DNA of 64,000 nucleotides from Rhabditophanes sp. KR3021. Lineage: Eukaryota; Nematoda; Chromadorea; Rhabditida; Alloionematidae. The notes below the pieces were generated by a model, which was not told the origin of the DNA, did not search any database, and worked only from the letters and a program-made list of their open reading frames with translations. A program made the position numbers and the translations under genes. Each line of letters starts with the position of its first letter. Positions within the stretch are counted from its first letter, which is position 1. The stretch spans positions 4,464,001-4,528,000 of the forward strand of contig CAUJLY010000003.1 of assembly GCA_963281155.1 (NCBI GenBank), written 5' to 3'. Shown here piece after piece: positions 33,919 through 44,822 of the stretch.

Positions 33919-36191
33919 ATGGTTTTCAAGATGGGTATAGAGAATTTATGTAAAACGTTTGACGCACTAAAAAACCAAACGAACACAGAGAATTTGGACT
34001 TTAGGACTTCTCACCCTCTTAGAGTAAGTAACATTATGCATGACATATATTAGCTATTTTTTAGTATCTGACGACGGATAAGCAAAATTTATCTCAGCAA
34101 TGGACATTTCTCCCAAATATTGACAATACCAAATGTGAGGTCAAAATGTCTAATGTCCTACATATTTCTTGCTTCCATGGGCCTGCCGATCGCTTTACTG
34201 TTGGAGTGTTATGTGTCGACGGAATCCATTTATATGAAGGCATGGATTTCAAGAAAAGTCACCATGACCCTGCAATAGCACTAAAGTACTCTGGTTTCTT
34301 TGATTTGAAGAAAATTTGCTTTAGACCTCTTTATTTCACATCATCATGGCATGATACTAACAAGCTTTTCTTACACAGCTTATGTGGAAAAGTACTGCAG
34401 CTTGAACTAGCGTCAGACCCTGCATTAGTTGCCTTCAAAGAATTAGATATTCCAAAGGGCGATTTTGAAAGAGCTTTCCAATATAACAAGGAAACTGAAC
34501 AGTTACTTTACATCAGCAAAAAGGAACAAATTAATGTTATCAATGTTGACGGAAATAAGCCTGTTTTCTCTGAAAATTTGGGAATTGGGAAGGTAAGTAA
34601 TTCCGAAGCTTTTGGATATTTTATCTGTATATACTAAAAATTCATAATACCTGTTAAAAACTTTATTAAAAAAATGCACAAAGAAGTCATTAAACAAGAA
34701 TATTTTAAATTGCCTTTTTGTATTTTTACACTCCTCACCTTCATCCTTACTACCCACTTTTTTTGAAGTAATCGCTGATTTCTATTTTCTTAAAACTTTT
34801 TCCAACTGTGCGAGATAGTCTTCCTCAAAGACCAGTATGTTGGGTATTTTTTTTTGGTGTTGTTCATTCCAAGTTAGCAGCCCGGTTATCATGCATCTTT
34901 TCGTTAATATGGTTGGCTTTGGTATATACATAGAACAAAGATAATAAATATACAAATATTAGCACATCGGTGCAATTTTAGTTTGATCTTATGACAGCAA
35001 TTAATTTAATAATGACAATCTAGCTTAGGCGTACTTTTATACAGTCTTAAATTATAGCTTGACAACATAGCTTTATATATTAGCTTTGGTATATTACATT
35101 TGATTCTTTTTTGTACACTCAAAACATTTAAGTTGAACATGAACTCTGTTTGTATGTTTTAGTATTGAAGTTCATTAAAACAGTTTTATTTATTTAGCCG
35201 AGAAAATTGATTTAGGGTATTTAGGTGAATATAGATCGAATTATATTTTTATAAATAATGCATACATTTTGTTAAATTGCAGATTGCAGTCAAGTTCACT
35301 GTATTAACTCCTGATTTCCGCCATTTGATTATTGCCAGCGCCGATGCTGGAATATTTGTCATCGATGCGACTACTGGCAAGAAAGTTCACAAAGTGGACC
35401 ACTTTCAATACAAGAAAATGACTTGCATGGCTGCTTTATCTGACAATATTCATATAGTCGTTGGCCTTCAAGATGGAACTATTATGAAAATTACAACAGA
35501 AGAAAACACTCCCGAATCAGTTGTGTCAATGTCCACTGCCCACAAATCAGCGGTTGCTAGTATTGCGGTTCAAAATGACTCCGTAATTCAACGATTTGCT
35601 TCTGTTAATAATGGAGATTTCAGACAAATCATTATTTGGAGTGGTTCTCATAATTTGCCGTTACACAGGTAATTACTTTTACTATTTTTCATGTATTAAT
35701 CATTTCATTTAAGATTCCATGTTCTAGAAAATTCCGAAATTAGATCAATGCAATTTTTGTTTGAAGATAATATTCTGTTTGCTGGGACAGATCAAGGACA
35801 TATTATGATGCTTAAATTAGAAGATGAGGAAGACGTTTTGGAAAAAATTAATAAGTTATTCGATAAAGAAAATTGTGGGAAAATTGTGAGTCACGAAAAA
35901 ATTCTTGAGCACTACGGTTTGATGGATACACCAATATTTCACTACAAGAAATGCATGGAAGAGTACTCAAGAGGAGGTGGCTTCGACAAAGAACATGACA
36001 GTTACATCAATTCTTCCGTCACAAAGGAACAACTTACTTTCCATCCAATTGATGACATGAAAATGGAAGTGGATGGGGAACAAGAATCCGATCTTTCCTC
36101 GGACGAAACTGAACCTAAAGTTATAGTTAAAGCTTCTGAATCTCCAGTTCATCATGACGTTTTTGGTGATTTATCAGACGATTCAGATTAG
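33919..36191 (+). CDS. WD40/beta-propeller-like protein, family not identified
   Basis: Exons 33919-34023, 34065-34592, 35283-35668, 35714-36191; phases agree, 498 aa. The N-terminal 40 residues precede repeated beta-rich segments with WD-repeat-like wording (VLHISCFHG, LLYISKKEQINVINVDG, LIIASADAGIFVIDATTGKK, NIHIVVGLQDGTIMKI, ILFAGTDQGHIMMLKL), consistent with a propeller of 6-7 blades. The C-terminal ~120 residues are acidic (MEVDGEQESDLSSDETE, ending DVFGDLSDDSD) with a short helix KINKLFDKENCGKIVSHEKILEHYG just before. This layout, a propeller plus an acidic tail, is common in nuclear and nucleolar WD proteins, but I could not match it to a named family. Intron 34593-35282 is long and AT-rich. 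Confidence 0.75.
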
Positions 36192-36702
36192 CATTTACTA
36201 TTCCATTTTTTCCATTTTTAATTATATTCAACATTATTTTGTCAAAAAATAATTTTTTTTAATGCTATCTTAGTGTCTATTTTTTTCAATTCAAACTTAA
36301 ATAATTATTCTTTAAAGATAAATACTGTGGCGGCCTCACAACTTCGCTTGTTTATGGGAATGTTCAAGCCAGACAATAAATAATTAATACAATAAAAAAA
36401 TTTAAATACGTTACATTGTTGGAATCATTGAATATGATTCTGATTATTTCATTTGGATTATTCTGAATGTTTGTATCCAAAGGGATTATTGAGAAGCACA
36501 AATAGCATTTTAATACCACCATATATAAGTAAAATCAACCTACAATACAGTCTTTGTTTAGGCATTTATTTAAAAAGAATTTATTTTATTAAAAAATTAA
36601 TTAAAACACACATTTATGTACAATTAATTTACACATGCCCCTATAGTATATCCTTGGACATCAGATAAAAGTATGATTAATGTTTCGTTTAGTTTTTGAA
36701 AA
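36192..36702. other. Convergent 3' region
   Basis: 511 bp between the propeller-like gene and the end of ClpX; AT-rich, only AT-driven open frames. Confidence 0.4.
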
Positions 36703-39190
36703 CTAAAGAGCAATTGTTTTTGGTAATTTGACGGAATCAGGAGAATTCTCGACAACTGGTTCGGGGGTTATGGCTTGTCTTTCATAAATATAGGGGCTTT
36801 TACCAAGTACGCAATCTCTAGTAATGTGAACTCCCACGATATCTTCAGATCCAGGAACTTCGAATTTGGCTTCAAGGAGAACTTTTTCAATTATTGAACG
36901 TAAAGCACGTGCCCCTGTCTTTCTTTCTAAGGCTGTACTTGCGATTTCTTCAAGGGCATCTTCATCAAATGTTAATTTGACCTAAAACAATACGTTTAAT
37001 TCACATTGAACAGTCAACTTACTCCATCCATTGAAAACAAATGTTGCATTTGTTGAAGCAATGAATTCTTTGGTTCTCTCAAAATTCTGACTAGTGAATT
37101 TTTGTCAAATGAGTGAAATGGGACTAGAACTGGAAATCTCCCGACTAATTCTGGAATCATCCCAAATTTAATTAAATCTCCTTGATCAGCTTTCATTAGA
37201 TATTCATCTCTCTTTTCATTCTGTTCCTTTAAAGACAAGTCTTTGTCAATTACATGGTTGTTAGCTTTGTTTGCTCCACCGAAACCAATAAATCGTTCGT
37301 CGAATCTTTTGGCAACGGTTTTTTCGAGACCATTAAAAGCACCTGAACGATTGAAAAGAATAACATTATTAAAGAATATATGATTTAACTCAAAGCTAAT
37401 CATTTGCCTTGAAAGGATACACTTTTGGAACCAATAATTATGAATATCTTAGAATTCATTGCAAGTCTCAAGCATTACTCAATTGAAAAAGAAGTGTAAA
37501 AAGAGACATGAAAATTATCTAAAATTGGCTGATGGCAAACTATGGAGTCACCTGATGGGAAAACTTAAGGCGTTCACTGCTGCAAGTCATTAACGAAAAA
37601 AAACACTTAGTCTACGTCTTATTGGCCGTCCTGCTGATGTTGAATTGGATCAACTGTCCCCCATTCTATTCAAGAAACTCATTTGTTGTGTCGGAGTGCC
37701 TGATTAATTAAAAAAAGATTGCGGCTATTACTCCAAAACTAGGCAACAGATGGCATTATTCATTCCACTAGACACAAAAGGAAAAAAGTTTAAAGCAAAT
37801 TGGGAGGCTAAAGAAAAGTTGTCCCCATCTATCTTGATGATCTTCACACCAATCACTTGGCCTGGAGTACTCTATCATGTTTGACATGCGAAGAAAACTA
37901 ACTAATGTCGATGATTGTGGACAGTCCAATCAAGTGATGTGTCTGAAACATCCTGGCATTATCAAGAGAATCAGTGAACTTCCTCTTTGGCCTTAATCGT
38001 CTAATCTCATTTCCTTTTAATTTTCGCATGATAAATTTTATTTGTTCTTGTTTGAATTTACCTAAAATAAAATAAGAGTTACATTAAGTAAAAATTATAC
38101 CAACCAGATGCTACAAATAAAATATCCGTTGTATCTATTTGAACCATGTCTTGTTGACCAGCAGCGCTCTTCTTCCCACTTTTAACATTAACAACGGCAC
38201 CTTCACACAATTTTAACAAAGCGTGCTGAACTCCTTCTCCCGAAACATCTCTATAAGAGTGACTGGAATTTTCAGAAGTCGAAGCGATCTTGTCAATTTC
38301 ATCCAAAAAAACAATCCCCGTTTGGGCCTTCTCTACATCACCATTTGCATTTTGAATCAACTTTGTCAACACCGACTCGACATCTTCTCCAACATATCCA
38401 GCTTGTGTCATTGAAGTACAATCACATAAAGCAATTGGGACATCTAATATACCGGCTAAAATTTTACTCATATAAGTTTTTCCTACGCCCGATGGTCCCA
38501 ATAAGATGATGTTACTTTTTTCTAATTTTATAGTATTATATTCCTCTTTAACAGCTTGAATTGGTGACTTGCTTTTTGGTCTATTGTCTAGGTAATTCTC
38601 TTGATTAGAATAAATGTTTGTTGCGTTGTTAGAAGCATTTCTCTCCACTTCTTGCGTCTTCTGCTGGGCTAGATTGTGCTCAAGGCGACGGTAATGTTGG
38701 TAAACACCAACTGAAAGTGTCTTTTTTGCTGCATTTTGATGGATAACAAATTTGTCGAGGAACTTTGCTATTTCAGATGGGTAAGGTAATCTCTTTGCAG
38801 GTTCCTCTTGATGAAGTATTGTGTTGATATGAGCGTGTTCGGAGGTTGATGTGGCTGCATAAACAGAATTGCACTCGTGACAGTGATAAAATTTATTATT
38901 TCCTAAATTTATTTAAAACAATAATAGTAACAAAATTCATCTCGTTCAAACTTACTATTGTCTGTCTTTACTGGATCTAATTTCCCACCGCATTCATTGC
39001 ACTTTGGAAAAATAGTAGTTGACTTTCCGCCATTGTCATTATCTCCACCAGAGTTTTTTCTACCAACCGAAACTTGAAGGTTACTTGGCTTTAAGAAAGT
39101 ATTATTGACAGTTGGTAGCGTGTTATTCGTCCAGGAACTAGAAAGACATCTGAAACCACGATATAAAGGTACAGCTAAACGTGATGTCAT
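36703..39190 (-). CDS. clpx: Mitochondrial ATP-dependent unfoldase ClpX
   Basis: Exons: 38956-39190, 38105-38902, 37023-37342, 36703-36981; phases agree, 543 aa. The N-terminus is Arg/Ser-rich, as for mitochondrial import. A zinc-binding module follows with CNECGG and CHECNS, then the AAA+ module: [20 protein letters not shown], Walker [31 protein letters not shown], Walker [37 protein letters not shown] and sensor region [17 protein letters not shown]. The C-terminal subdomain has [31 protein letters not shown]. ClpX unfolds substrates in the matrix, alone or with ClpP. An IGF-type ClpP-contact loop cannot be confirmed by eye. The intron splitting VASG|AFNG carries a subfamily B element and a possible recursive splice site. 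Confidence 0.95.
37343..38061 (+). mobile_element. Intron-resident element copy 8 (ClpX intron, subfamily B)
   Basis: Ends match copy 3: beside the host acceptor AATAACATTATTAAAG and ATTTAACTC, and on the host sense strand a donor-like GTAAATTCAAACAAG at 38061. Plus-strand coding remnants are [18 protein letters not shown] at about 37645-37700, [18 protein letters not shown] at about 37830-37880 and [32 protein letters not shown] at about 37880-37985. The last block aligns with copy 3 over ~35 residues with about half identical. Stops and frame changes make it a pseudogene. The protein is not recognised; no GIY-YIG motif was seen in subfamily B. Confidence 0.6.
38062..38104 (-). other. Possible 43-nt intron followed directly by a second intron (recursive splice site)
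   Basis: On the host strand the sequence from the exon is G|GTTGGTATAATTTTTACT...TTTATTTTAG|GTAAATTC. The first 43 nt has GT at one end and a pyrimidine-rich AG at the other. The AG is followed at once by GTAAAT, which is the donor-like end of the element. AG|GT with no exon between is the form of a recursive (ratchet) splice site. Confidence 0.45.
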
Positions 39191-40806
39191 CAGTAGAATA
39201 TAGTGGGATCGTAATTCTAAATTATAATATTTATTATTATGCTCATAAATTTCGATTTAAAATAATAATCAAATGTAAGCATATAATCAAGTAAATAAGG
39301 CATACCTTAAAAGAAAGATACAAATTGTAGTTGATAAGAAGTCAATAAATGTAAAAATATTTTGATCACATATTAAAAATAGTACACTCAAATAAAAATG
39401 TTTGTTGATACATGTCTTGTTTTTGAAACTATTATAGTACAAACTATTAATCTCTTATAATAAGTTACATAATGGATGATCATTCATAAACAAAACAGAA
39501 ACCTTTTTAAATTAAAGAGTAATTTAGTAACATGATTTTAAAGCAAAGGGTATATTGATCTGAGAGTTCTTTTTCGTTTTTTGTTTATTGTTTTGAAGGT
39601 AGCAATTCGCATGATAAGACGTCTATTAGTTAAATAATTAATTTTAAAAACCTAAATATACAGACAAAATAAACAATCAAAGATGCAACATTTAATTGAC
39701 AATTTGAACATGCTAAGTCATCTACTATCTTCCTGTAAACCATTCGAACACACAACAGTAATATAATTAGAAAGTCTTATGATATGAAACATAAACAATC
39801 ATTGTCTTTTATAGTATTATCAATTCATAACTGTACGCGTGCTAAAAACAAATTTTATATATTTTAAGAAGTAATGAACAATATTTAGACATACGGTTCT
39901 TAAAAATGATTAAAATTGATTTTGAAATCACTTATGCTGTAAATAAACATAATACTGATTTGCAGCAGTCGGGATGTAGCAAGGTATTCCTGAAGAGAAA
40001 AAATCGTTTCCCCAAGCTGTGTCATGGCTAAAAAAATTGCCGTCACAACATATTTATATTAATAAGTAACAATAAATAATAGCAAAAGTAATAATATTGA
40101 AAAAATATGTCAAAAGGAACATTCTTGCACCTCTAAATCCACAAATAATAACAACTTTAAGAGTCGAAGCTCTTAATAATTTCTTAGACTCGAAAATATT
40201 ATTAAGAGTAACAAGTTGTAATTAATAAAATATTAACTAATATAAGAAATATTAAATAAAAGATATTGTGTTATGGATAGAGACATTTTAGTTTATAGAT
40301 GCTATGCAAATAAATATGTAAGCTGAATATTTGACTGTATACTATGTGTTATGCAAATTTACATATTAAAACCACCTAACTGATTCATATGTTTTGTAGA
40401 GAAGGTAAAATCTATAAGTTAAATATTAAAATTTGTTTATTTTCATTGTTACTTTTCATTAAATAAACTTATTTTGGTTCATATTTAGTAATTCTCAATC
40501 TAACAAAAAAATTTAAAACCGCTTAAGTAATTTAAGTTCTCTGTCAAGATAAATAATCAAACATTATGCAAAACTTCACTAAATAAAGTAAATAATTTGT
40601 ATTTGTAATAAATATAGCATTACAATCAAACAGTTATTTTATACATTTTCAGCATTAAAAACACTTTGATGTATGTGATCCAATGTTCTTGCAAAGAAAT
40701 CAAGCGTTAGCAGTTGGAATGGTATTACTTGTTTTGTGCTGCATTTAAAAAAAACTAGTGCTTGTCATTATCCGATACTGCTTATCATTATTGTCATTAG
40801 CAAAAA
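39191..40806. other. Intergenic, no gene seen
   Basis: 1.6 kb, strongly AT-rich, between divergent genes. Only AT-driven open frames. The ClpX promoter and any upstream exons of the PCI-like gene would lie here. Confidence 0.4.
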
Positions 40807-41431
40807 ATGGATTGCGCGAATATCTGGCTTGCCCTTGTTGCTACAAATGATGTTGTTAAGTATGACCAAATTGCCGCAGCATATTATCTAAATAATGACG
40901 ACGAAGTCGAAGCCAAATTTCTTGGGGATGTTCAAAATGGTTTAATCAACGTAAGCTTTTGTTGAGTCTATTCTAATGTAAAATATTTAGGGTCGTATAA
41001 ATCAAAGAGAACGTACGGTCAGAATTACTGATTGGAAAAATGATAATATGTATGAAAAAGTTGACTATCGGGAACTGGGTAAAAATATTTCCATCCTTCA
41101 AGAAGGATTTATGGCAGCTTTGACTGGCATCAATGATATTCAGAACGGTTATTCTAATATGGATAGACAAATGTCACAAGAAGGTGGCTATCAATCATTT
41201 ACACGACCAACGGCTGCAGTACACTCTGCTAGTGAATCATCTAAAGCTAAAACAGTATATAGAAAAATAGATGACGCACAAACCGCGTTGAACGAGCCAA
41301 TGGAATATGAATGCACGGAAGAGCAACCAAAATCTTCCAGACAACCAGTACGCAATGAAACTTCAAATTCTGATCAAGTTTATGTCATGGAAGATCCTGC
41401 CCCTTCTAACCTGCCAACAAATAAGAAATAA
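40807..41431 (+). CDS. PCI-domain protein, probably COP9 signalosome subunit 7-like
   Basis: Exons 40807-40950 and 40991-41431; 194 aa. The first ~100 residues read as the winged-helix end of a PCI domain: VVKYDQIAAAYYLNNDDEVE, AKFLGDVQNGLINGRINQRE, RTVRITDWKND and YRELGKNISILQEGF. CSN7 has the same order (I-Y--L...L--N--E-E, II-GKLDQR, I--TL-EW-----LSGIE). The rest (about 41165-41431) is polar and disordered. It is shorter than CSN7A/B (264-275 aa), so an upstream exon with the rest of the PCI domain may be missing, or the gene is a truncated paralogue. Other PCI proteins (eIF3 or proteasome lid subunits) are possible alternatives. Confidence 0.5.
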
Positions 41432-41719
41432 TTGTAAATGTACCTTTTTAAATAAACTATTTTGTTGCGGTTTCAAAATAGTACTTCTTATTAAATTTAT
41501 TTTGTTACAAAATCCATCTAAATCTCGTATTTTTTAAATAAAATGTATATGTATGTTAATGTTGACAATTAATTATACTCTGCAATTGTTAATTATAAAA
41601 TACTAAATATAGTTAAACTGATATACATCTTTATTTCTAAATGTTGAAAAGCATCATCAATATAAAATAATCTCATAAATTATACAATAAATAAACATAT
41701 TTCATTGGTAGGACACATT

Positions 41720-43237
41720 TCAGGCAATAATGTTTGCAGTTTCTGGAACCATACCTTCCCAAATTTGCAATGCCTTAGTTTGAGAGATAATAAGGGATTC
41801 GAAGTATTTGATAAAAGCTTGTTTGATATCTTCCATTCTTTGCCCAGTGAAACGAGTATATTCCTGGCGAATAAATTTAGAAATATCCTTGAAGTCTCTT
41901 TCGCAATCATCAACCTTATTTTCAGCTTCTTTGAGTTCCTCGCGCATTTGGGCGGCTTTATCACCACGGCCTTGCAGTTCAAAGTTAGTTTTTTCATTTC
42001 TCTTCTTGGTAAGATGGGCCTGTGCCTTTTGGAGGCTTTGCCAAGTTTTTATTCTCTCAGATAAAGTATCTTTGATCACATAAATGAGTGATAAATGTTC
42101 TTGAATCAACTCCAAAAGAATAGCACTATCATGACTAGCTTGTACATTTTCGATCATGCACAGACTTTTTTTTGCCTCACCAAGCTTTTTGATTGCTTCC
42201 CCTAGACTTGTATTCTCTTCGTGTTCTCCCAACATAACCAACTGTTTTCCCAGAGCTTCTTGACTGTGCGCAATGTTTTTTCTGGATCCAACCAAATGTT
42301 CAAGGGAAGATTGCAATTTGAAGAAGCAATCCTCACATTCTTCAACGTGAGCAGTAGCACTTTCAAACCATCTGTCGTTTTCATCCATAGTAATGGTTAT
42401 TTTGTTAAATATTTCAGTAACATTTTTGACAGCTTTCATGATGCTGTTTCCAGATAAGGCAGAAGTATAGTTGGCTTTAATGAGGGGAGCATCCATGCAA
42501 AGAAAATCTCTAACGTCGCAATCAATTACTAGTCGGGGGTGTCTGACAACACGTCTTAAGAATCTTTCCAAAACTCTCATTCTCGTTTCAGCAACATCGA
42601 TTTGGAGCATATCCTCAGAATGAGATCCGCCACCGCCATTAACCTTAGTCTTGGCCATAGCAGTTAGGGATTTTTCTGGAGCGGCTGGGATGATTATTCC
42701 CTTAGCCTGGTACTTGACATGAAGTTTTTCCCTAAGTCCCAAGAAGTCGGAAAATCTTCTGTAAACTTCATAGTCCTTTTCATCGTAGCAGCTGATTCCA
42801 TTTACAGATGTTGCAACTCTGTAAACAAGGTAAGCGTTAATACCATCTCCTCGTTTTTCGTAATCAGTAATAGAAATGTTGATTGAGCCTGTCATTTGCA
42901 TAGTGTCAAATGAATCTTCTCTTTCGTTCTAAAACAAAATAAATGATATAATAATATAAATGATACAGAAGTAGTAATAGTGATACGAATAAACAGTACA
43001 CAAAACTAACCATTGATTTGGGTACATCAGACTCATCATCTTGATGTGAATCATCGCCATTTTGTTGAATATTCCTTTCATTAGTCAATTCCTAAAAACA
43101 TAACGTTGTTTAAATGCATTATGATGAATCATTACTCTATTCATTTCTTCGATAAGTTCTCGCTTCACTTCCAGAGTAGAAGGAATAAATGCAGGGGCAT
43201 CACCTTCTTCGGTATCTACTAATTGATCAGCTAGCAT
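41720..43237 (-). CDS. snx-1: Sorting nexin SNX1/SNX2 (retromer SNX-BAR)
   Basis: Exons 43136-43237, 43011-43091, 41720-42928; 463 aa (shorter N-terminus than human SNX1/2 at ~520). The N-terminal ~70 residues are acidic and polar. The PX domain reads SINISITDYEKRGDGINAYL, YEVYRRFSDFLGLREKL and IIIPAAPEKSLTAMAKTKV, with the RRFSDF and PAPEKS-type phosphoinositide-binding residues, then RRVVRHPRL and DVRDFL. The BAR domain follows as long helices with NKITITMDENDRWFES, KNIAHSQEALGKQLVMLGEHE, LIYVIKDTLSERIKTWQSL and FIKYFESLIISQTKALQIWE. It would tubulate endosomes in retromer-dependent retrieval. The start at 43237 (MLADQLVDTEEGD) is chosen over 43321 because the extra upstream residues are hydrophobic and unlike the family. 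Confidence 0.93.
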
Positions 43238-44822
43238 GTTTTTAAAACTTTTATTAAGTTTGTAATATAATATATTAATAACAACAATTATGCAAAACAC
43301 AGTGGAGACACGTTCTCTCACCCTTTACACCAGCAATCAATGGGCGCAACACGAGTAAGTTCGTGGAACCTTTTGACGACATAATATAACATCTATCGTC
43401 ACGCCTTGAGATGTAATAAATGCAATAGATGTAATAAATTATTTTTTGTTTATTTTGTGTTTGTTATTAAATCTCTTATTTAGCTATTAAATTCCAATCA
43501 AAGTGATTATAGTTTGCTAGAATGTTTGAAAGTGAAATTTAATATGCGCTTGGATATGAATTAATTTGATATGAATATAATGTTAAATTGTTTACATCAA
43601 ATTTTGTTGTTTATAAGAAATGCAGACTCCATTTCTTTAATATTGTCACCTCAAGGAATTCTAAATAATTATTTCAACGACTATTATTCAATTACATTTG
43701 TTTACCATTTTATAATGACACGTCGTCGTTCATAGTCATTAATAGTATTTACTATTAAAGTTATTAAATATAACAAGACTCTATGAGTTTTTGTCTAAGT
43801 TCAGAATACAGAGACTTTTTCAAAAATCAAATGTGATTTAGAAACATAAGAAGTTGGATTTATAATTAGGATATTTTAGATGCACGCGTGTTCGTCTAAA
43901 TGATACACATTAGGCCTTATATTGTTATTTTTAAATTATGTTAATTCCCGTTTTATATCTCAATGACTGAACATCTTTGAGATGTATTTAGTTATTGGAA
44001 TGACTCTTATTCAATTACATTTAATAACTGCATTACATTTCTATTGATACGTTTTCGTTCAAATTCACTCATATTGTTTACCAGTTGTAGCTAATATTAC
44101 AAGACTTCATGAATATTTGTTTGAGCATATAATGCAAATCATCATTGTAAATTTGCCTTCTTTGATGACGTGTTCTTTTTAATATTGAACATTTTGTAAA
44201 AATTATAATATAGCCTTAATAAGTTAAGTCACTGTTTATAATTAAATACCTTTACAGAAGTTAATATAAGAGCGTTAATTTGTGTAGATTATATTTACAG
44301 TTAAATGCCTATATTGTGGGCTCCCATCTTAAATGCTAGTTAGCTTGCTTAAAATAAATTTTTTGTTGAAAATACGCATGTATAACAAACAATTCATTGT
44401 AAGTGAATAGAATAGTTGAAGATTGTAAAATAATTCACTTTCCTTTTTACTAGCCAATGTTTCCCACCATCCATAACTTCTTTATTATCTTCGCATCAAA
44501 AAATTGCAAACTAAACTATCTTCTTGAATTCCCTATTTACCATTATTCTCTTTAACTTCACCAAAAATTTATCCATTTACATTCAAAACAAAAAAGGCAT
44601 GTGCCATAATTTAAAGCCACAAACTTACTTCATACACATTTTATTGCTAGGCACCATTATAATATTTTTGCTAGCTGCTGCCGTTTTAATACTTTGTAAA
44701 ACATTGATTATCGTTATTTCTTTTATGTAAAACATTATTTATATTTGAATAAAGTTTGAGATTGGTTTGACTTTTTATTTATAGGTTGCTTTCATAATTG
44801 GAAAATAGTAAAAGCAATAAAG
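43238..44822. other. Divergent promoter region of snx-1 and nsf
   Basis: 1.6 kb, AT-rich. A short open frame at 44599-44730 could encode a small one-pass hydrophobic peptide (FIHILLLGTIIIFLLAAAVL) but has no other support. Nothing else seen. Confidence 0.4.

Noticed and set aside
43085..43321. Longer N-terminus for SNX1/2 starting at 43321
   Set aside because: The added residues are hydrophobic and unlike SNX1/2; the ATG at 43237 starts a normal acidic leader.
44524..44730. Small hydrophobic ORF upstream of NSF
   Set aside because: AT-rich, no homologue recognised, no splice or promoter evidence; described only within the intergenic entry.
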